Positions 41,459 to 50,474 of a DNA stretch of 64,000 bases are shown here, in pieces (the first letter of the stretch is position 1; each line of letters opens with the position of its first letter). The translations under genes were made by a program, and so were the position numbers. The notes under the pieces are model-generated. The model made no database searches. It worked only from the letters and a program-made list of their open reading frames with translations, and was not told where the DNA came from. The stretch comes from M3007 sp964550795 (lineage in GTDB: Bacteria; Bacteroidota; Bacteroidia; Chitinophagales; Saprospiraceae), in contig CAZKBH010000024.1 in assembly GCA_964550795.1 (NCBI GenBank), forward strand, positions 5,868-69,867, given 5' to 3'.

Positions 41459-43891
41459 ATGAACAGTGTAGAACAGATAGAACACACCATACACAACCTC
41501 GCTTCTCCTAAGCGCGGGCATACGTTTTGGGGTTTGATAGCAGTGTTTTTGGTCGCTTCTTTCCTGATTTGGGCAAAACATGGCCATTGGTTGCATTCCC
41601 CCAATGATGTAATGATTGCGAATAGCAGCGACGGGTTCAAAAATTACATGACCTCGGCCTGGCACGTGCTGCACGATTCCAGCTACGTGCACTATGAGGG
41701 GATGAACTATCCTTTTGGCGAACACGTGCTGTTTACAGACAATCAACCCATCGTGAGTGCAATGATTCAGTGGTGGAGCCGTCATGTGTTTGATGTGAAC
41801 GATCAGGTGATTGGAATCATCCACTTATCGCTGGTATTGTCTATTATTTTTGGAGCCGGAGTGATCTATTTGCTGCTGAGAAAACTCCACCTCCCCGTTT
41901 GGTACGCAGGGCTTGCGGCCTTGGGTATTGCCTTTCTTTCGCCACAGTACAATCGTTTTGACGGGCATTTTGGTCTTTCCCATATTTGGGTGATACCCAT
42001 GCTGCTGCTGTTGCTCTGCCGATATGAGGAACGACAGAGCCGCCGGTACCAAAGCCTTATGATTGGCATATTGGTTTGGTTTTCAGCACAATTGCATTTT
42101 TACAATTTAGGGGTCTCTGCCGTTTTTTTGAGCTTTTACACCGTTTTTCAGATCTTTATCAACCCTTCCTGGCGAAATATATGGACGCGTGCGAGTCACC
42201 TGGTTGTAATGATGATCCTCCCATTTGCGGCACTGAACGTGTGGTTACATTGGTCCGATTATTACGCGGATCGTCCCGCAGCACCCTATGGTTTCACGGA
42301 TTACATTGGCCGATGGGAGGGCGTGTTTTTGCCCTATGATTATTTCCCCGTCCACCAATGGATCAACCGATACGTTACTGAAATTCGGGATCTCGACTTC
42401 GAAGCCCAGGCGTATGTTGGGTTTATCGCGTTCCTTTTTACCCTTTGGTTGATTTTTAAACGTCGTTTTCGACTTTTTGAGCCGGAATGGGAAGCTGCAG
42501 CGTATCACCGTGTACACAAAAATTATTTGCAAGGCATTTGTTTTGCCGCATTTGCAACCCTCTTGTTCAGTTTAGGATTCCCGTTTTCGATTAAAGGTCT
42601 GGAGTGGATGGTGGATTATTTTGGGCCGATTCGCCAGTTCAGAGGTTTGGGCCGATTTACCTGGGCTTTTTATTACGTGATCAACGTCCTGGTGTTTTAT
42701 ATTTTGTGGAACAAAAGCCTGCGCGCACAGGTCGCGGAAAAATGGATGGCTTTTGTGCGACAACGCTCCGCAAAATTGGCCAATTATCTGCCTAATTTGC
42801 TCAAATGGAGCCTCACGCTCATTCCCCTGACGGTTCTGTGTTGGGAAGCCTACTATTTTCAAAAAAACAATACGCTCCAATTAGTGCCCAGCCTTGCCCA
42901 GCGAAAAGTAGTGGCCGCTACGCCAGATCATTGGCTGAATAAGGTAGATTTTGGTCGTTTTCAAGCACTTATGCCGTTGCCCTATTACCACATCGGCTCC
43001 GAAAACATCTGGCTGGAAGCCCACTACCCGCTGTACCAAAAAGTACAATACACCGCCCTGCAAACCGGGGTGCCTGACATGGGCGTGAACATGAGTCGAG
43101 CGCCCGTGAGCCGTATGGTGGAGTCCATGCAATTCTCCCTTCCGGCTTTTGAGCCGCCCGTCCTACTGTCAGAACTACCCGACAACCGCCCCATCGCGCT
43201 CATGATAGAACCAAGCCAATGGGAAAATGTGCAGAAAAAATATGCACACCTGCTGGATAAAGCCACTTCCGTTTATAACAGCCCGGAACTGAGAATCCTG
43301 GCGCTTGTGCCAGATAGCGTGCGCATCTGGTCGCAGCAGCAGGCCACCGAAATGTTGTCCTTCGTGAAGGAGCAGGCGAATCAGGTTGCAGGAGGCGGCT
43401 GGCAGTGTGTCGGCACTCCCAAATGGTACCAAAGTATCCAGTTTGACACTATTTCCACAAACACCTACAAGTTCCAAGGAAATGGTGCAGCCACCGCAAA
43501 TCTGGGCGACACCACTACGATTTGGGAAAATATCATTCCCCCAGGGGCTTATGTGTTCAGTGTTTGGGTAAAAGTAGATGCGGATTTGGGGATGACCCAG
43601 GATATCCAAATCACCGAAAACGGTCAAACAGCCCTCCCAGGCAAATTGCCAAAAATGCCCCTTAGAACGGGCCTAAAAACAATCGTCAACCGATGGGCCT
43701 TATTCGAGATACCTTTTGAGGTGCAAGGAGCGCAATCTCAGGTTCATATTTACCTCTATAAAAAAGGTGGCAATGCCGCTTTTTGGTACGATGAAGTCCT
43801 AATCCGGGATCAAAATTTTGATCTCTACCGTCAGGCCCCGGGTTGGGTAGTGAAAAACAATTATTGGTACAAATTGCCCAAAAACTGGTAA
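41459..43891 (+). CDS. Polytopic membrane protein, GT-C glycosyltransferase-like
   Basis: The 810-residue product has about nine to ten membrane segments in the first 480 residues (WGLIAVFLVASFLIW, IIHLSLVLSIIFGAGVIYLLL, VWYAGLAALGIAFL, HIWVIPMLLLLL, VVMMILPFAALNVWL) with large hydrophilic loops between them. This is the layout of GT-C enzymes and related integral-membrane sugar transferases. The C-terminal 330 residues lie outside the membrane and include a beta-sandwich-like region (PGAYVFSVWVKVDADLGMTQDIQI, QSQVHIYLYKKGGNAAFWYDEVLI) similar to carbohydrate-binding modules. Which sugar or lipid it uses is unknown. The next gene follows after 25 bp. Confidence 0.75.
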   Translation: MNSVEQIEHTIHNLASPKRGHTFWGLIAVFLVASFLIWAKHGHWLHSPNDVMIANSSDGFKNYMTSAWHVLHDSSYVHYEGMNYPFGEHVLFTDNQPIVSAMIQWWSRHVFDVNDQVIGIIHLSLVLSIIFGAGVIYLLLRKLHLPVWYAGLAALGIAFLSPQYNRFDGHFGLSHIWVIPMLLLLLCRYEERQSRRYQSLMIGILVWFSAQLHFYNLGVSAVFLSFYTVFQIFINPSWRNIWTRASHLVVMMILPFAALNVWLHWSDYYADRPAAPYGFTDYIGRWEGVFLPYDYFPVHQWINRYVTEIRDLDFEAQAYVGFIAFLFTLWLIFKRRFRLFEPEWEAAAYHRVHKNYLQGICFAAFATLLFSLGFPFSIKGLEWMVDYFGPIRQFRGLGRFTWAFYYVINVLVFYILWNKSLRAQVAEKWMAFVRQRSAKLANYLPNLLKWSLTLIPLTVLCWEAYYFQKNNTLQLVPSLAQRKVVAATPDHWLNKVDFGRFQALMPLPYYHIGSENIWLEAHYPLYQKVQYTALQTGVPDMGVNMSRAPVSRMVESMQFSLPAFEPPVLLSELPDNRPIALMIEPSQWENVQKKYAHLLDKATSVYNSPELRILALVPDSVRIWSQQQATEMLSFVKEQANQVAGGGWQCVGTPKWYQSIQFDTISTNTYKFQGNGAATANLGDTTTIWENIIPPGAYVFSVWVKVDADLGMTQDIQITENGQTALPGKLPKMPLRTGLKTIVNRWALFEIPFEVQGAQSQVHIYLYKKGGNAAFWYDEVLIRDQNFDLYRQAPGWVVKNNYWYKLPKNW

Positions 43892-43916
43892 AAAAGCATT
43901 GAAATTTGTTGAAATC

Positions 43917-45164
43917 ATGCAAATACTATTAAAAAACGCCCAAATTTTCAACGGCTCGCAGGAAAGCCCAAAGCAGGACATTCTTATCCGAAATGGCATC
44001 ATTGAGGCGATTGGTTCCAACCTCGAGGCAGGAGCAGACACGGAGGTTTGGGCATCAGAACAACTCTGCGTGTCTCCGGGATGGCTGGATGTGGGTGTTT
44101 ATGCTGCGGATCCGGGATTTGAGCATCGAGAGGACCTTACATCGGTAGCAGCGGCTGCAGCGGCAGGAGGATTCACCGCAATCGCTTGTTTGCCCAATAC
44201 GGACCCGGCCTTGCACACCAAGTCTGAAATCTTGTACATTAAAAACAAGGCCACTTCCCTGCCTATTCACTGTTATCCCATTGGGGCGGTTTCCTACGCT
44301 TGCGAGGGTAAGGATTTGGCCGAACTTTTTGATATGCACGCTGCGGGCGCCATTGCATTCAGCGATGGTAAACGATCGGTGCAAGACGCAGGGCTTTTAC
44401 TTAGAGCTATGCAATACGCCCAGGCATTTAACGGGTTGATAATCAATGTTCCACACCACAAAACGATTGCTGCCGGCGGACAAATGCACGAAGGTGTAAT
44501 GAGCACTTCCCTGGGCTTGAAGGGGCTGCCTGCAATGGCTGAAGAACTCATGGTGCAGCGAGATTTGAGCCTGTTGGAATATTCCGGTGGCCGATTGCAC
44601 ATTCATTTGGTTTCCACGGCTCGGAGCGTTTCGATGATCCGGGCTGCGAAACAAGCGGGACAAGCCGTTACGTGCTCTGTGGCAGTGGCCAATCTCTGTT
44701 TCAGCGATGAAAAATTGTCCACATTCGATTCAAATTGGAAAATCAGTCCCCCGCTCCGGTCAGATTCGGATGCGGCGGCTCTGCTTGAAGGGCTGGAAGA
44801 TGGCACGATAGATTTTATCTGCTCCAACCACACCCCTTGGCATGAAGAAGCTAAAAATTTGGAGTTTACGTACGCCGATTTTGGTATGACTGGGCTGGAA
44901 ACCAGCTTTGCATTGTGTCGTACTTTTTTGGATAAAAAATTGAATATCAACCAATTGGTTGAAAAAATGAGCCTTGCGCCGCGAAAAATATTGGGCTTGC
45001 CGATTCCTCCAATTGCCGTTGGAGCACGCGCCGAGCTCACCGTTTTTGATCCCGAAAAGGAATGGGTTCTGGAGGAAAAAAACGTCCGCTCAAAATCGCG
45101 GAATACACCCTTTATCGGGCAAACCATGCGGGGGAAGGTCTTGGGCATTCTCTCGGGTAAATAA
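43917..45164 (+). CDS. Dihydroorotase homologue lacking metal-ligand histidines
   Basis: The ATG at 43917 (MQILLKNAQIFNGS) is preferred over an upstream TTG. The 415-residue product has the amidohydrolase fold and dihydroorotase blocks: GGFTAIACLPNTDPALH, NPW-like THTPW region SNHTPWHEEAKN, GLETSFAL. However the usual DxHxH metal motif is replaced: D58-V-G-V-Y62 (PGWLDVGVYAADPG), and the later His position reads SVAVANLCFSD. A Lys in DGKRSV is present. A zinc hydrolase mechanism therefore looks lost, as in the pseudo-dihydroorotases that serve as aspartate transcarbamylase partners. Many Bacteroidota carry such a homologue alongside a true PyrC, which is not in this window. Confidence 0.8.
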   Translation: MQILLKNAQIFNGSQESPKQDILIRNGIIEAIGSNLEAGADTEVWASEQLCVSPGWLDVGVYAADPGFEHREDLTSVAAAAAAGGFTAIACLPNTDPALHTKSEILYIKNKATSLPIHCYPIGAVSYACEGKDLAELFDMHAAGAIAFSDGKRSVQDAGLLLRAMQYAQAFNGLIINVPHHKTIAAGGQMHEGVMSTSLGLKGLPAMAEELMVQRDLSLLEYSGGRLHIHLVSTARSVSMIRAAKQAGQAVTCSVAVANLCFSDEKLSTFDSNWKISPPLRSDSDAAALLEGLEDGTIDFICSNHTPWHEEAKNLEFTYADFGMTGLETSFALCRTFLDKKLNINQLVEKMSLAPRKILGLPIPPIAVGARAELTVFDPEKEWVLEEKNVRSKSRNTPFIGQTMRGKVLGILSGK

Positions 45165-45208
45165 TCGCATCCCAATATCCCAATCACCGACACAACACAA
45201 CGCCCCGT

Positions 45209-46084
45209 ATGCCCAATCGCCCACCCGCTACCCTTGACTGGTTTTTAATCTTTTTCCTTGCCGCGATCTGGGGCGCGTCTTTTTGGTTCATCAAACATTC
45301 CGTCGAGATTTTTAATCCGGTACAGATGGCCATGTGGCGAATGGTACTCGCAACAGCAGTTTACCTACCTATCGCGGCGACGTATTGGTCAAAAATTGAC
45401 TGGAAACGCTGGAAACCCCTGGTTGTCGTGGCCTTTTGTGGCTCTGCGATTCCAAATTTCTTTTTTGCTGTCGCTCAGCAACATGTTGACAGCAGCCTGG
45501 CGGGCGTGCTCAATTCCCTGACGCCCCTTTTTACGCTGCTGATTGGGACGGCATTTTTTTCCATGGAATTCTCCAAAGATAAGGTGCTTGGTATTGTAAT
45601 TGGATTGGCCGGCGCGCTTATATTGGTACTTTTTAACGCCAGCAGCGGCGTATCGGGCAATGCGTTTTTTGCCGGACTGTGTGTACTCGCAACCGTTTGC
45701 TACGCCATCAATGCCAATACGGTCAACAAGCATCTGCGCGACCTTCCACCAGCGGGCATTGCTTCGGCGGCTTTTGTGATTACTGGTGGTTTATTCTTGA
45801 TAGGTCTTTGGTTATCAGGCGGTTGGCAGGTTGCATGGCAGCATCCTGAAGGCATCAAAGGCCTCGGCTACGTTTTCTATTTGTCGGCAGTCGGTACCGT
45901 CATCGGCTCCATTGTGTACTTTTTTCTGTTGCAACGCACCAGTGCCATTTTTGCCACTTCGGTCACGTATTTGCTGCCAGTGGGTGCCATTTTGATTGGT
46001 GCCTTGGATGGGGAGTCCATTGGAATCCTCGATTTGGTGGGCACGGTAATTATCTTGTTGGGCGTTTACCTTGCAAGAAAATAG
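45209..46084 (+). CDS. EamA/DMT-family transporter
   Basis: The 291-residue product has ten hydrophobic helices in two EamA repeats. The first repeat is seen in WFLIFFLAAIWGASFWFIKHSVEIFNPVQMAMWRMVLA and the second after about residue 150 (GNAFFAGLCVLATVCYAINANTVNKHL). LLPVGAILIGALDGESIGILDLVGTVIILLGVYLARK is the typical end. These inner-membrane carriers export small metabolites or amino acids; the substrate is not predictable. It ends 2 bp from the convergent lipoprotein gene. Confidence 0.9.
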   Translation: MPNRPPATLDWFLIFFLAAIWGASFWFIKHSVEIFNPVQMAMWRMVLATAVYLPIAATYWSKIDWKRWKPLVVVAFCGSAIPNFFFAVAQQHVDSSLAGVLNSLTPLFTLLIGTAFFSMEFSKDKVLGIVIGLAGALILVLFNASSGVSGNAFFAGLCVLATVCYAINANTVNKHLRDLPPAGIASAAFVITGGLFLIGLWLSGGWQVAWQHPEGIKGLGYVFYLSAVGTVIGSIVYFFLLQRTSAIFATSVTYLLPVGAILIGALDGESIGILDLVGTVIILLGVYLARK

Positions 46085-46086
46085 GA

Positions 46087-46515
46087 CTATTTCTTTAATA
46101 AACCGTTGAGCGCTCCGTACAAGTCTTCGACGGATTTTTCAACCGGAAACGCCTTGTCTCCCCATACGATTCTGCTCACCATGTCGCCGTCTTGCCATTC
46201 CAGGAAGGAATAGGTATTGCCGGGGTGGGTAAAGTCAATTTTTGCGATTTGTAAAGTTTCAACGGTTTTGAAATGAGCTTTGGCCACCTTACTTTTTACT
46301 TTGCCGGCAGATTTGGTTACGCCCATAATGTCGCGACTGAACATTTGGCCATTGTCGCATAAAATATAGGCAGATTCTTTTCCCACGAAGCCGCCGCCAG
46401 TACCCCAGCGCAGTTGTTGTTCAGGGAGTTTTTCGGCGGAGTATTTAGCGCCTTTGCAGCCGGTCCACAGCATTAATGCAGCCAAAAGAACAAGCGAAAA
46501 AAGGATGAATTTCAT
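46087..46515 (-). CDS. Hypothetical small lipoprotein
   Basis: The 142-residue product has a lipoprotein signal (MKFILFSLVLLAALMLWTGC, Cys20). The rest is a small alpha/beta domain with a central SAYILCDNGQMFSRDIMG and SFLEWQDGDMVSRIVWGD; I recognise no family motif. It is transcribed toward the EamA transporter, with a family A repeat upstream. Confidence 0.75.
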   Translation of the reverse strand: MKFILFSLVLLAALMLWTGCKGAKYSAEKLPEQQLRWGTGGGFVGKESAYILCDNGQMFSRDIMGVTKSAGKVKSKVAKAHFKTVETLQIAKIDFTHPGNTYSFLEWQDGDMVSRIVWGDKAFPVEKSVEDLYGALNGLLKK

Positions 46516-46544
46516 GGAAAATGGATATTTTATCGTGAAAGTTG

Positions 46545-46600
46545 AGCGTTTTCAAGAAAGTGTGTCACACCTAAAATTGCCACACTTTTCTAAATACGCT
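46545..46600. repeat. Intergenic inverted repeat, family A copy 2
   Basis: AGCGT at the left end mirrors ACGCT at the right, and GAAAGTGTG mirrors CACACTTTTC; CACACCTAAAATTGC is the centre. It shares AGTGTG-CACACCT with 23362 and 52465. Confidence 0.8.
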
Positions 46601-46611
46601 CTGAAAGTTGG

Positions 46612-47889
46612 CTAATCAATTAAATCCTTACCGATGTCGCGGCGGTAATTTTTTCCTTCAAACTGCAGGACCTTAGCATTCCGGTTCGATTTGCGAAGCG
46701 CCGTCGGGATGTCTTTCCCTAAACTGGTGAGTGCAATCACTCGCCCCCCAGCCGTCACAATCGTACCATTTTGGGAACTCGAAGTGCCGGCATGGAACGC
46801 GATGCCGTCTTTCACCAGCTCCAATCCCGTGATGGTTTTTCCTTTTGAATAATCGCCCGGATATCCCCCGCTGACTAGGAAAATGGTGGTAGCAGCTCGT
46901 TTGTCGGTCCGAATTTTCACCCGGCCCAAACTGCCCTTTGCGCAGTTGTCGAACAGGGTGACGAGGTCGTTTTTGAGTCGTGGCAACACCACTTCGGTTT
47001 CTGGATCGCCCAGGCGGCAGTTGTACTCAATCACAAATGGTTCGCCCTGGACGCGGATTAAACCAAAAAAAAGGAAGCCTTTGTAAGGTATTTTCTCTTT
47101 TTTAAGTCCCTCAACCGTAGGTCGGATGATACGTTCCTCTACTTTTTGCCACATCGCCTCGTCCACAAAAGGTACCGGACTGACTGCGCCCATGCCCCCG
47201 GTGTTGGGTCCGGTATCGCCTTCTCCGATGCGTTTGTAATCTTTGGCTTCGGGCAGAATTTTATAGGTTTTTCCATCCGTGAGGGCAAAAACACTGAATT
47301 CGATGCCATCTAAAAAAGCTTCTACCACTACCTGCGCACTAGCGGCACCAAACTTACCGCCCAGCATTTCGCGCATTTCGGCAGCTGCTTCGGCGTGTGA
47401 TTGACAAATAACCACCCCTTTTCCGGCAGCCAGCCCGTCTGCTTTGAGGACAATGGGCAGTGGATGGTTTTGCAGGTAAGCCAAACCTTCGGCCAGGGTT
47501 TCGGCGGAAAATTCTTGATAACCGGCCGTAGGTATATGATGGCGCTGCATGAATTTTTTACTCCAGGCTTTACTTCCTTCCAAAACAGCCCCCGCTTTGG
47601 AAGGACCGATGAGGGGGATTTTTTTCAACCATTCATCGGCTTGAAAAAAATCCCAAATACCCCGAACCAGCGGTTCTTCGGGCCCAACGACCACCATATC
47701 TACTTGATTCTCCAGCGTAAAACTGGCTACTGCGGGAAAATCCAGCGGATTAATCTGGACATTTTGTCCACAACCGGAAGTCCCTGCATTGCCCGGGGCG
47801 ATGAAAAGTTGGCTACAACGTTTGCTCTGGGAAAGTTTTAGTGCAAGGGCGTGTTCGCGGCCGCCGGAGCCTAAGAGTAGGATACGCAT
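46612..47889 (-). CDS. purD: Phosphoribosylamine-glycine ligase (GAR synthetase)
   Basis: The 425-residue product catalyses step two of de novo purine synthesis, joining glycine to phosphoribosylamine with ATP. MRILLLGSGGREHALALKL is the N-terminal signature, LKADGLAAGKGVVIC the ATP-grasp phosphate loop, NTGGMGAVSPVPF and EYNCRLGDPETEVVLPRL the conserved substrate and metal motifs. The length is normal. It is the last gene of a minus-strand run pepF, DUF4159 gene, purD, although a separate -7 box is present at 47912. Confidence 0.96.
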   Translation of the reverse strand: MRILLLGSGGREHALALKLSQSKRCSQLFIAPGNAGTSGCGQNVQINPLDFPAVASFTLENQVDMVVVGPEEPLVRGIWDFFQADEWLKKIPLIGPSKAGAVLEGSKAWSKKFMQRHHIPTAGYQEFSAETLAEGLAYLQNHPLPIVLKADGLAAGKGVVICQSHAEAAAEMREMLGGKFGAASAQVVVEAFLDGIEFSVFALTDGKTYKILPEAKDYKRIGEGDTGPNTGGMGAVSPVPFVDEAMWQKVEERIIRPTVEGLKKEKIPYKGFLFFGLIRVQGEPFVIEYNCRLGDPETEVVLPRLKNDLVTLFDNCAKGSLGRVKIRTDKRAATTIFLVSGGYPGDYSKGKTITGLELVKDGIAFHAGTSSSQNGTIVTAGGRVIALTSLGKDIPTALRKSNRNAKVLQFEGKNYRRDIGKDLID

Positions 47890-47911
47890 AAAAAGGGTCT
47901 TAGTGAAGGCG

Positions 47912-47919
47912 CGAAGGTA
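47912..47919 (-). promoter_or_regulatory. Candidate -7 box for purD
   Basis: The minus strand reads TACCTTCG, 23 bp upstream of the purD ATG and one mismatch from TAnnTTTG. Confidence 0.4.
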
Positions 47920-47934
47920 AGCGCCTAAGCCGGT

Positions 47935-48588
47935 TTATTGCCCAAAAACATACTGGACAATGTTCGCGCCCATTTGCAAGGCTTTGGTTCTCAGCTCTTT
48001 AGGATCGTTGTGAATATCGTCCCAGCCATCGCCCAAATCGGTTTCAAAATTATAGTAGCAGACCAACCTACCCTGATAAATCAATCCAAATCCTTGCGCG
48101 GGCTTCCCGTCGTGTTCGTGAATTTTGGGAAGCCCATTCGGAAACTTATACTTCTGCTGGTAAATAGGATGGTTGAAGGGCAATTCCACAAAACTTAGTT
48201 CCGGGAACACTTTTTTCATGGCCGGGCGCACAAAAGGGTCGAGACCAAAATCGTCGTTCAAAATCAAAAATCCGCCGCCTTCGAGGTAGGCGCGCATATT
48301 TCTGGCTTCCAAATCGCTAAAAAGCATGTTCCCGTGGCCAGTAGCATACACGATGGGGTAGTTAAAAATCTCCGCGCTACCTGGCTCCACGGTTGCGTAA
48401 TCCGAGGCATCGAAGTTGGTTTTGAGGTTTTCGTTGCAGAATTTCGCGAGATTTTTCAGCGAGTTGACATCGTTGTACCAATCGCCGCCGCCACTGTATT
48501 TAAGCAGGGCAAGTTTCAAGGTTGGCGGGGATTGGGTTGCAAAGGCTGTTGAAAAGAACAACGCAATTGCCAATATTAAGTAGCGCAT
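47935..48588 (-). CDS. DUF4159 domain protein, exported
   Basis: The ATG at 48588 (MRYLILAIALFFSTAFA) gives a signal peptide; the frame runs upstream to 48615. The 217-residue protein matches DUF4159: LALLKYSGGGDWYNDVNSLKNLAKFCNENL, YPIVYATGHGNMLFSDLEARNMRAYLEGGGFLILNDDFG and NHPIYQQKYKFPNGLPKIHEHDGKPAQGFGL. The flavodoxin-like fold with GHGN suggests a glutamine-amidotransferase-like domain without an established function. In other Bacteroidota these proteins occur with MoxR/CoxE-type and BatA-like genes, which are absent here. Confidence 0.88.
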   Translation of the reverse strand: MRYLILAIALFFSTAFATQSPPTLKLALLKYSGGGDWYNDVNSLKNLAKFCNENLKTNFDASDYATVEPGSAEIFNYPIVYATGHGNMLFSDLEARNMRAYLEGGGFLILNDDFGLDPFVRPAMKKVFPELSFVELPFNHPIYQQKYKFPNGLPKIHEHDGKPAQGFGLIYQGRLVCYYNFETDLGDGWDDIHNDPKELRTKALQMGANIVQYVFGQ

Positions 48589-48611
48589 TTGTTTGAAAAT
48601 CAATAGGTTAT

Positions 48612-50336
48612 TCAAAATTTTGAATCGTCCACACTGTTCAGGTAATCTCTAATTTCGCCGACTACCGACTGTACGCAGCCATCGTCAAAGGGCGATTTCA
48701 GGTTGGCCAGTTTGACCAGATTTAAAAAAGATTGGCTCCCGCCGGCACGACACAGCCGCAGATAATCCGACCAGGCAGATTCGTGGTTTTTGCGGTCTTT
48801 TACCCAAAACTGGAACGCACAAATTTGCGCCAGCGTGTAATCAATGTAATAAAAGGGAGAGTTGAAAATATGGCTTTGTTTGTGCCAAAAACGCCCTTTT
48901 TCAAGGTGTTCAATGCCATCATGATCCCGGTGCGGGAGATAGATTTTTTCCAGTTGGAGCCAGGCGGCATCTCGTTCTGCCGGGCTCATGTTTGGATTTT
49001 CGTACACAATGTGTTGGAATTCGTCCACAGCCACACCGTATGGCAGGAATTGAATTGCGCCCGCCAGGTGCATGAAATGATATTTTTCCGTTTGATCCCC
49101 GAAAAAGAGCTGCATCCAGGGCCAGGTAAAAAACTCCATGCTCATAGAATGTATTTCTGCGGCATCAGCGGTTGGCCAGTGGTATTCTTCAAAAGGAAAA
49201 TTTTGGCTGCTCCAAACCTGAAAAGCGTGACCAGCTTCATGTGTCAGCACATCAATATCGCCGCTGGTACCGTTGAAATTGGAAAAAATATACGGTGCCT
49301 CAAATTTGCTGATGTAGGTGCAATAGCCTCCTGTGGCTTTACCGTCGCGGTTCACCAAATCCATTAAATTGGCATTTTGCATTCGGGAGAAAAAAGCATC
49401 GGTGTCGGGGCTTAGTTCCTGGTACATTTTGGCGGCATTGGCCACTATTTGCTCCGGCGTTCCGATGGGTTTCGGGTTGCCACTGGCAAATTTGTACTCC
49501 TCGTCATAAAATTTCAGAGATTCGATGTCCAGGCGTTTGCGCTGCCGGTTGTACAGTTCGGTTGCAATTGGAACGATGTGTTGGCGCACTTGCCGGCGGA
49601 AATTTGCGACCATTTCGGGGGTGTAATCTGAGCGCCGCATCCGTGCGTACCCGACCTCGACGAAACTGCGAAAGCCGAGTTTCTCCGCTATATTATGCCG
49701 CAATTTGACCATACGGTCGAAGATGTCTTCAACCGCTTCGGCATTTTCGGCATAAAAACCCCACTTGGCCGTGGTCGCTTTTTTGCGCGTGGTCCGGTCA
49801 TCCGACAATTCGATGGGCAACAGATTGCTGAGGTTGTAAGATTTTCCCTCAAATTCAATTTTTGCGCGGGCCTTGATTTTGGTGTATTCCGTGCTGAGCG
49901 CATTTTCCTGCTGCAAATCCTCCAAAATACTCGGCTGGAAGGTTTTGAGCGACACTTCGGCCAGGGTGAACAGGTGTTTTCCCAATTTTTCGGCCAAAAC
50001 CTCGCGGAATGGAGAGCTCAGGAGTGCTCGGTAAAAACGGTTGTTCAGCGCCTCAAAGGAGGGTGATTGCTCGTCAAAGTATTGATTTTCAAGCTCGTAA
50101 AAAGGATCGGCAGTATTGGCTGTATGCCGTACGTAGCAAAGATTGAACATCGAACTGAACTCCTCGCGCAGGGCAACGATTTCGGTTAGAATGTGTTGTT
50201 GTTGTTGGGCGTCTGCGGCGTTTTCGAAGCGCAAAAGTTGGTGTTCAAAATCTTTAGAAAAATCCGACATAACCGGACGGATGTATGGAAAGTCGTCAAA
50301 AGTCGTCGCAGTGTTAGGTTCAATTGTTCTAGTCAT
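48612..50336 (-). CDS. pepF: M3-family oligoendopeptidase (PepF-like)
   Basis: The 574-residue product is a cytosolic zinc metallopeptidase that cuts short peptides. The zinc motif HEAGH is at 366-370 (DIDVLTHEAGHAFQVW) and the downstream Glu ligand lies in AAEIHSMSMEF. The C-terminal HIFNSPFYYIDYTLAQICAFQFW segment is typical of the M3 oligoendopeptidase branch. No signal peptide is present. It starts a minus-strand run with the DUF4159 gene 24 bp downstream. Confidence 0.93.
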   Translation of the reverse strand: MTRTIEPNTATTFDDFPYIRPVMSDFSKDFEHQLLRFENAADAQQQQHILTEIVALREEFSSMFNLCYVRHTANTADPFYELENQYFDEQSPSFEALNNRFYRALLSSPFREVLAEKLGKHLFTLAEVSLKTFQPSILEDLQQENALSTEYTKIKARAKIEFEGKSYNLSNLLPIELSDDRTTRKKATTAKWGFYAENAEAVEDIFDRMVKLRHNIAEKLGFRSFVEVGYARMRRSDYTPEMVANFRRQVRQHIVPIATELYNRQRKRLDIESLKFYDEEYKFASGNPKPIGTPEQIVANAAKMYQELSPDTDAFFSRMQNANLMDLVNRDGKATGGYCTYISKFEAPYIFSNFNGTSGDIDVLTHEAGHAFQVWSSQNFPFEEYHWPTADAAEIHSMSMEFFTWPWMQLFFGDQTEKYHFMHLAGAIQFLPYGVAVDEFQHIVYENPNMSPAERDAAWLQLEKIYLPHRDHDGIEHLEKGRFWHKQSHIFNSPFYYIDYTLAQICAFQFWVKDRKNHESAWSDYLRLCRAGGSQSFLNLVKLANLKSPFDDGCVQSVVGEIRDYLNSVDDSKF

Positions 50337-50448
50337 CGTTGCGTATTTTTGGAGAAAAAGTGCGTGATTTGTGAGGTGAAATTACGAAAAGGCTATAGGC
50401 TGTTAAGTGAGAAGCGGTCTGTAGTTGAAAAGTTTCGGCTAAACGGTT

Positions 50449-50456
50449 ATTTTCGC
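50449..50456 (+). promoter_or_regulatory. Candidate -7 box for the outer-membrane beta-barrel gene
   Basis: TATTTTCG lies 18 bp upstream of the ATG at 50475. Confidence 0.4.
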
Positions 50457-50474
50457 CACAAAAACAGCAAAAAT

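Noticed and set aside
50193..50474. N-terminal extension of the beta-barrel gene
   Set aside because: It is antisense to the start of pepF and would place the signal peptide about 94 residues inside the protein.
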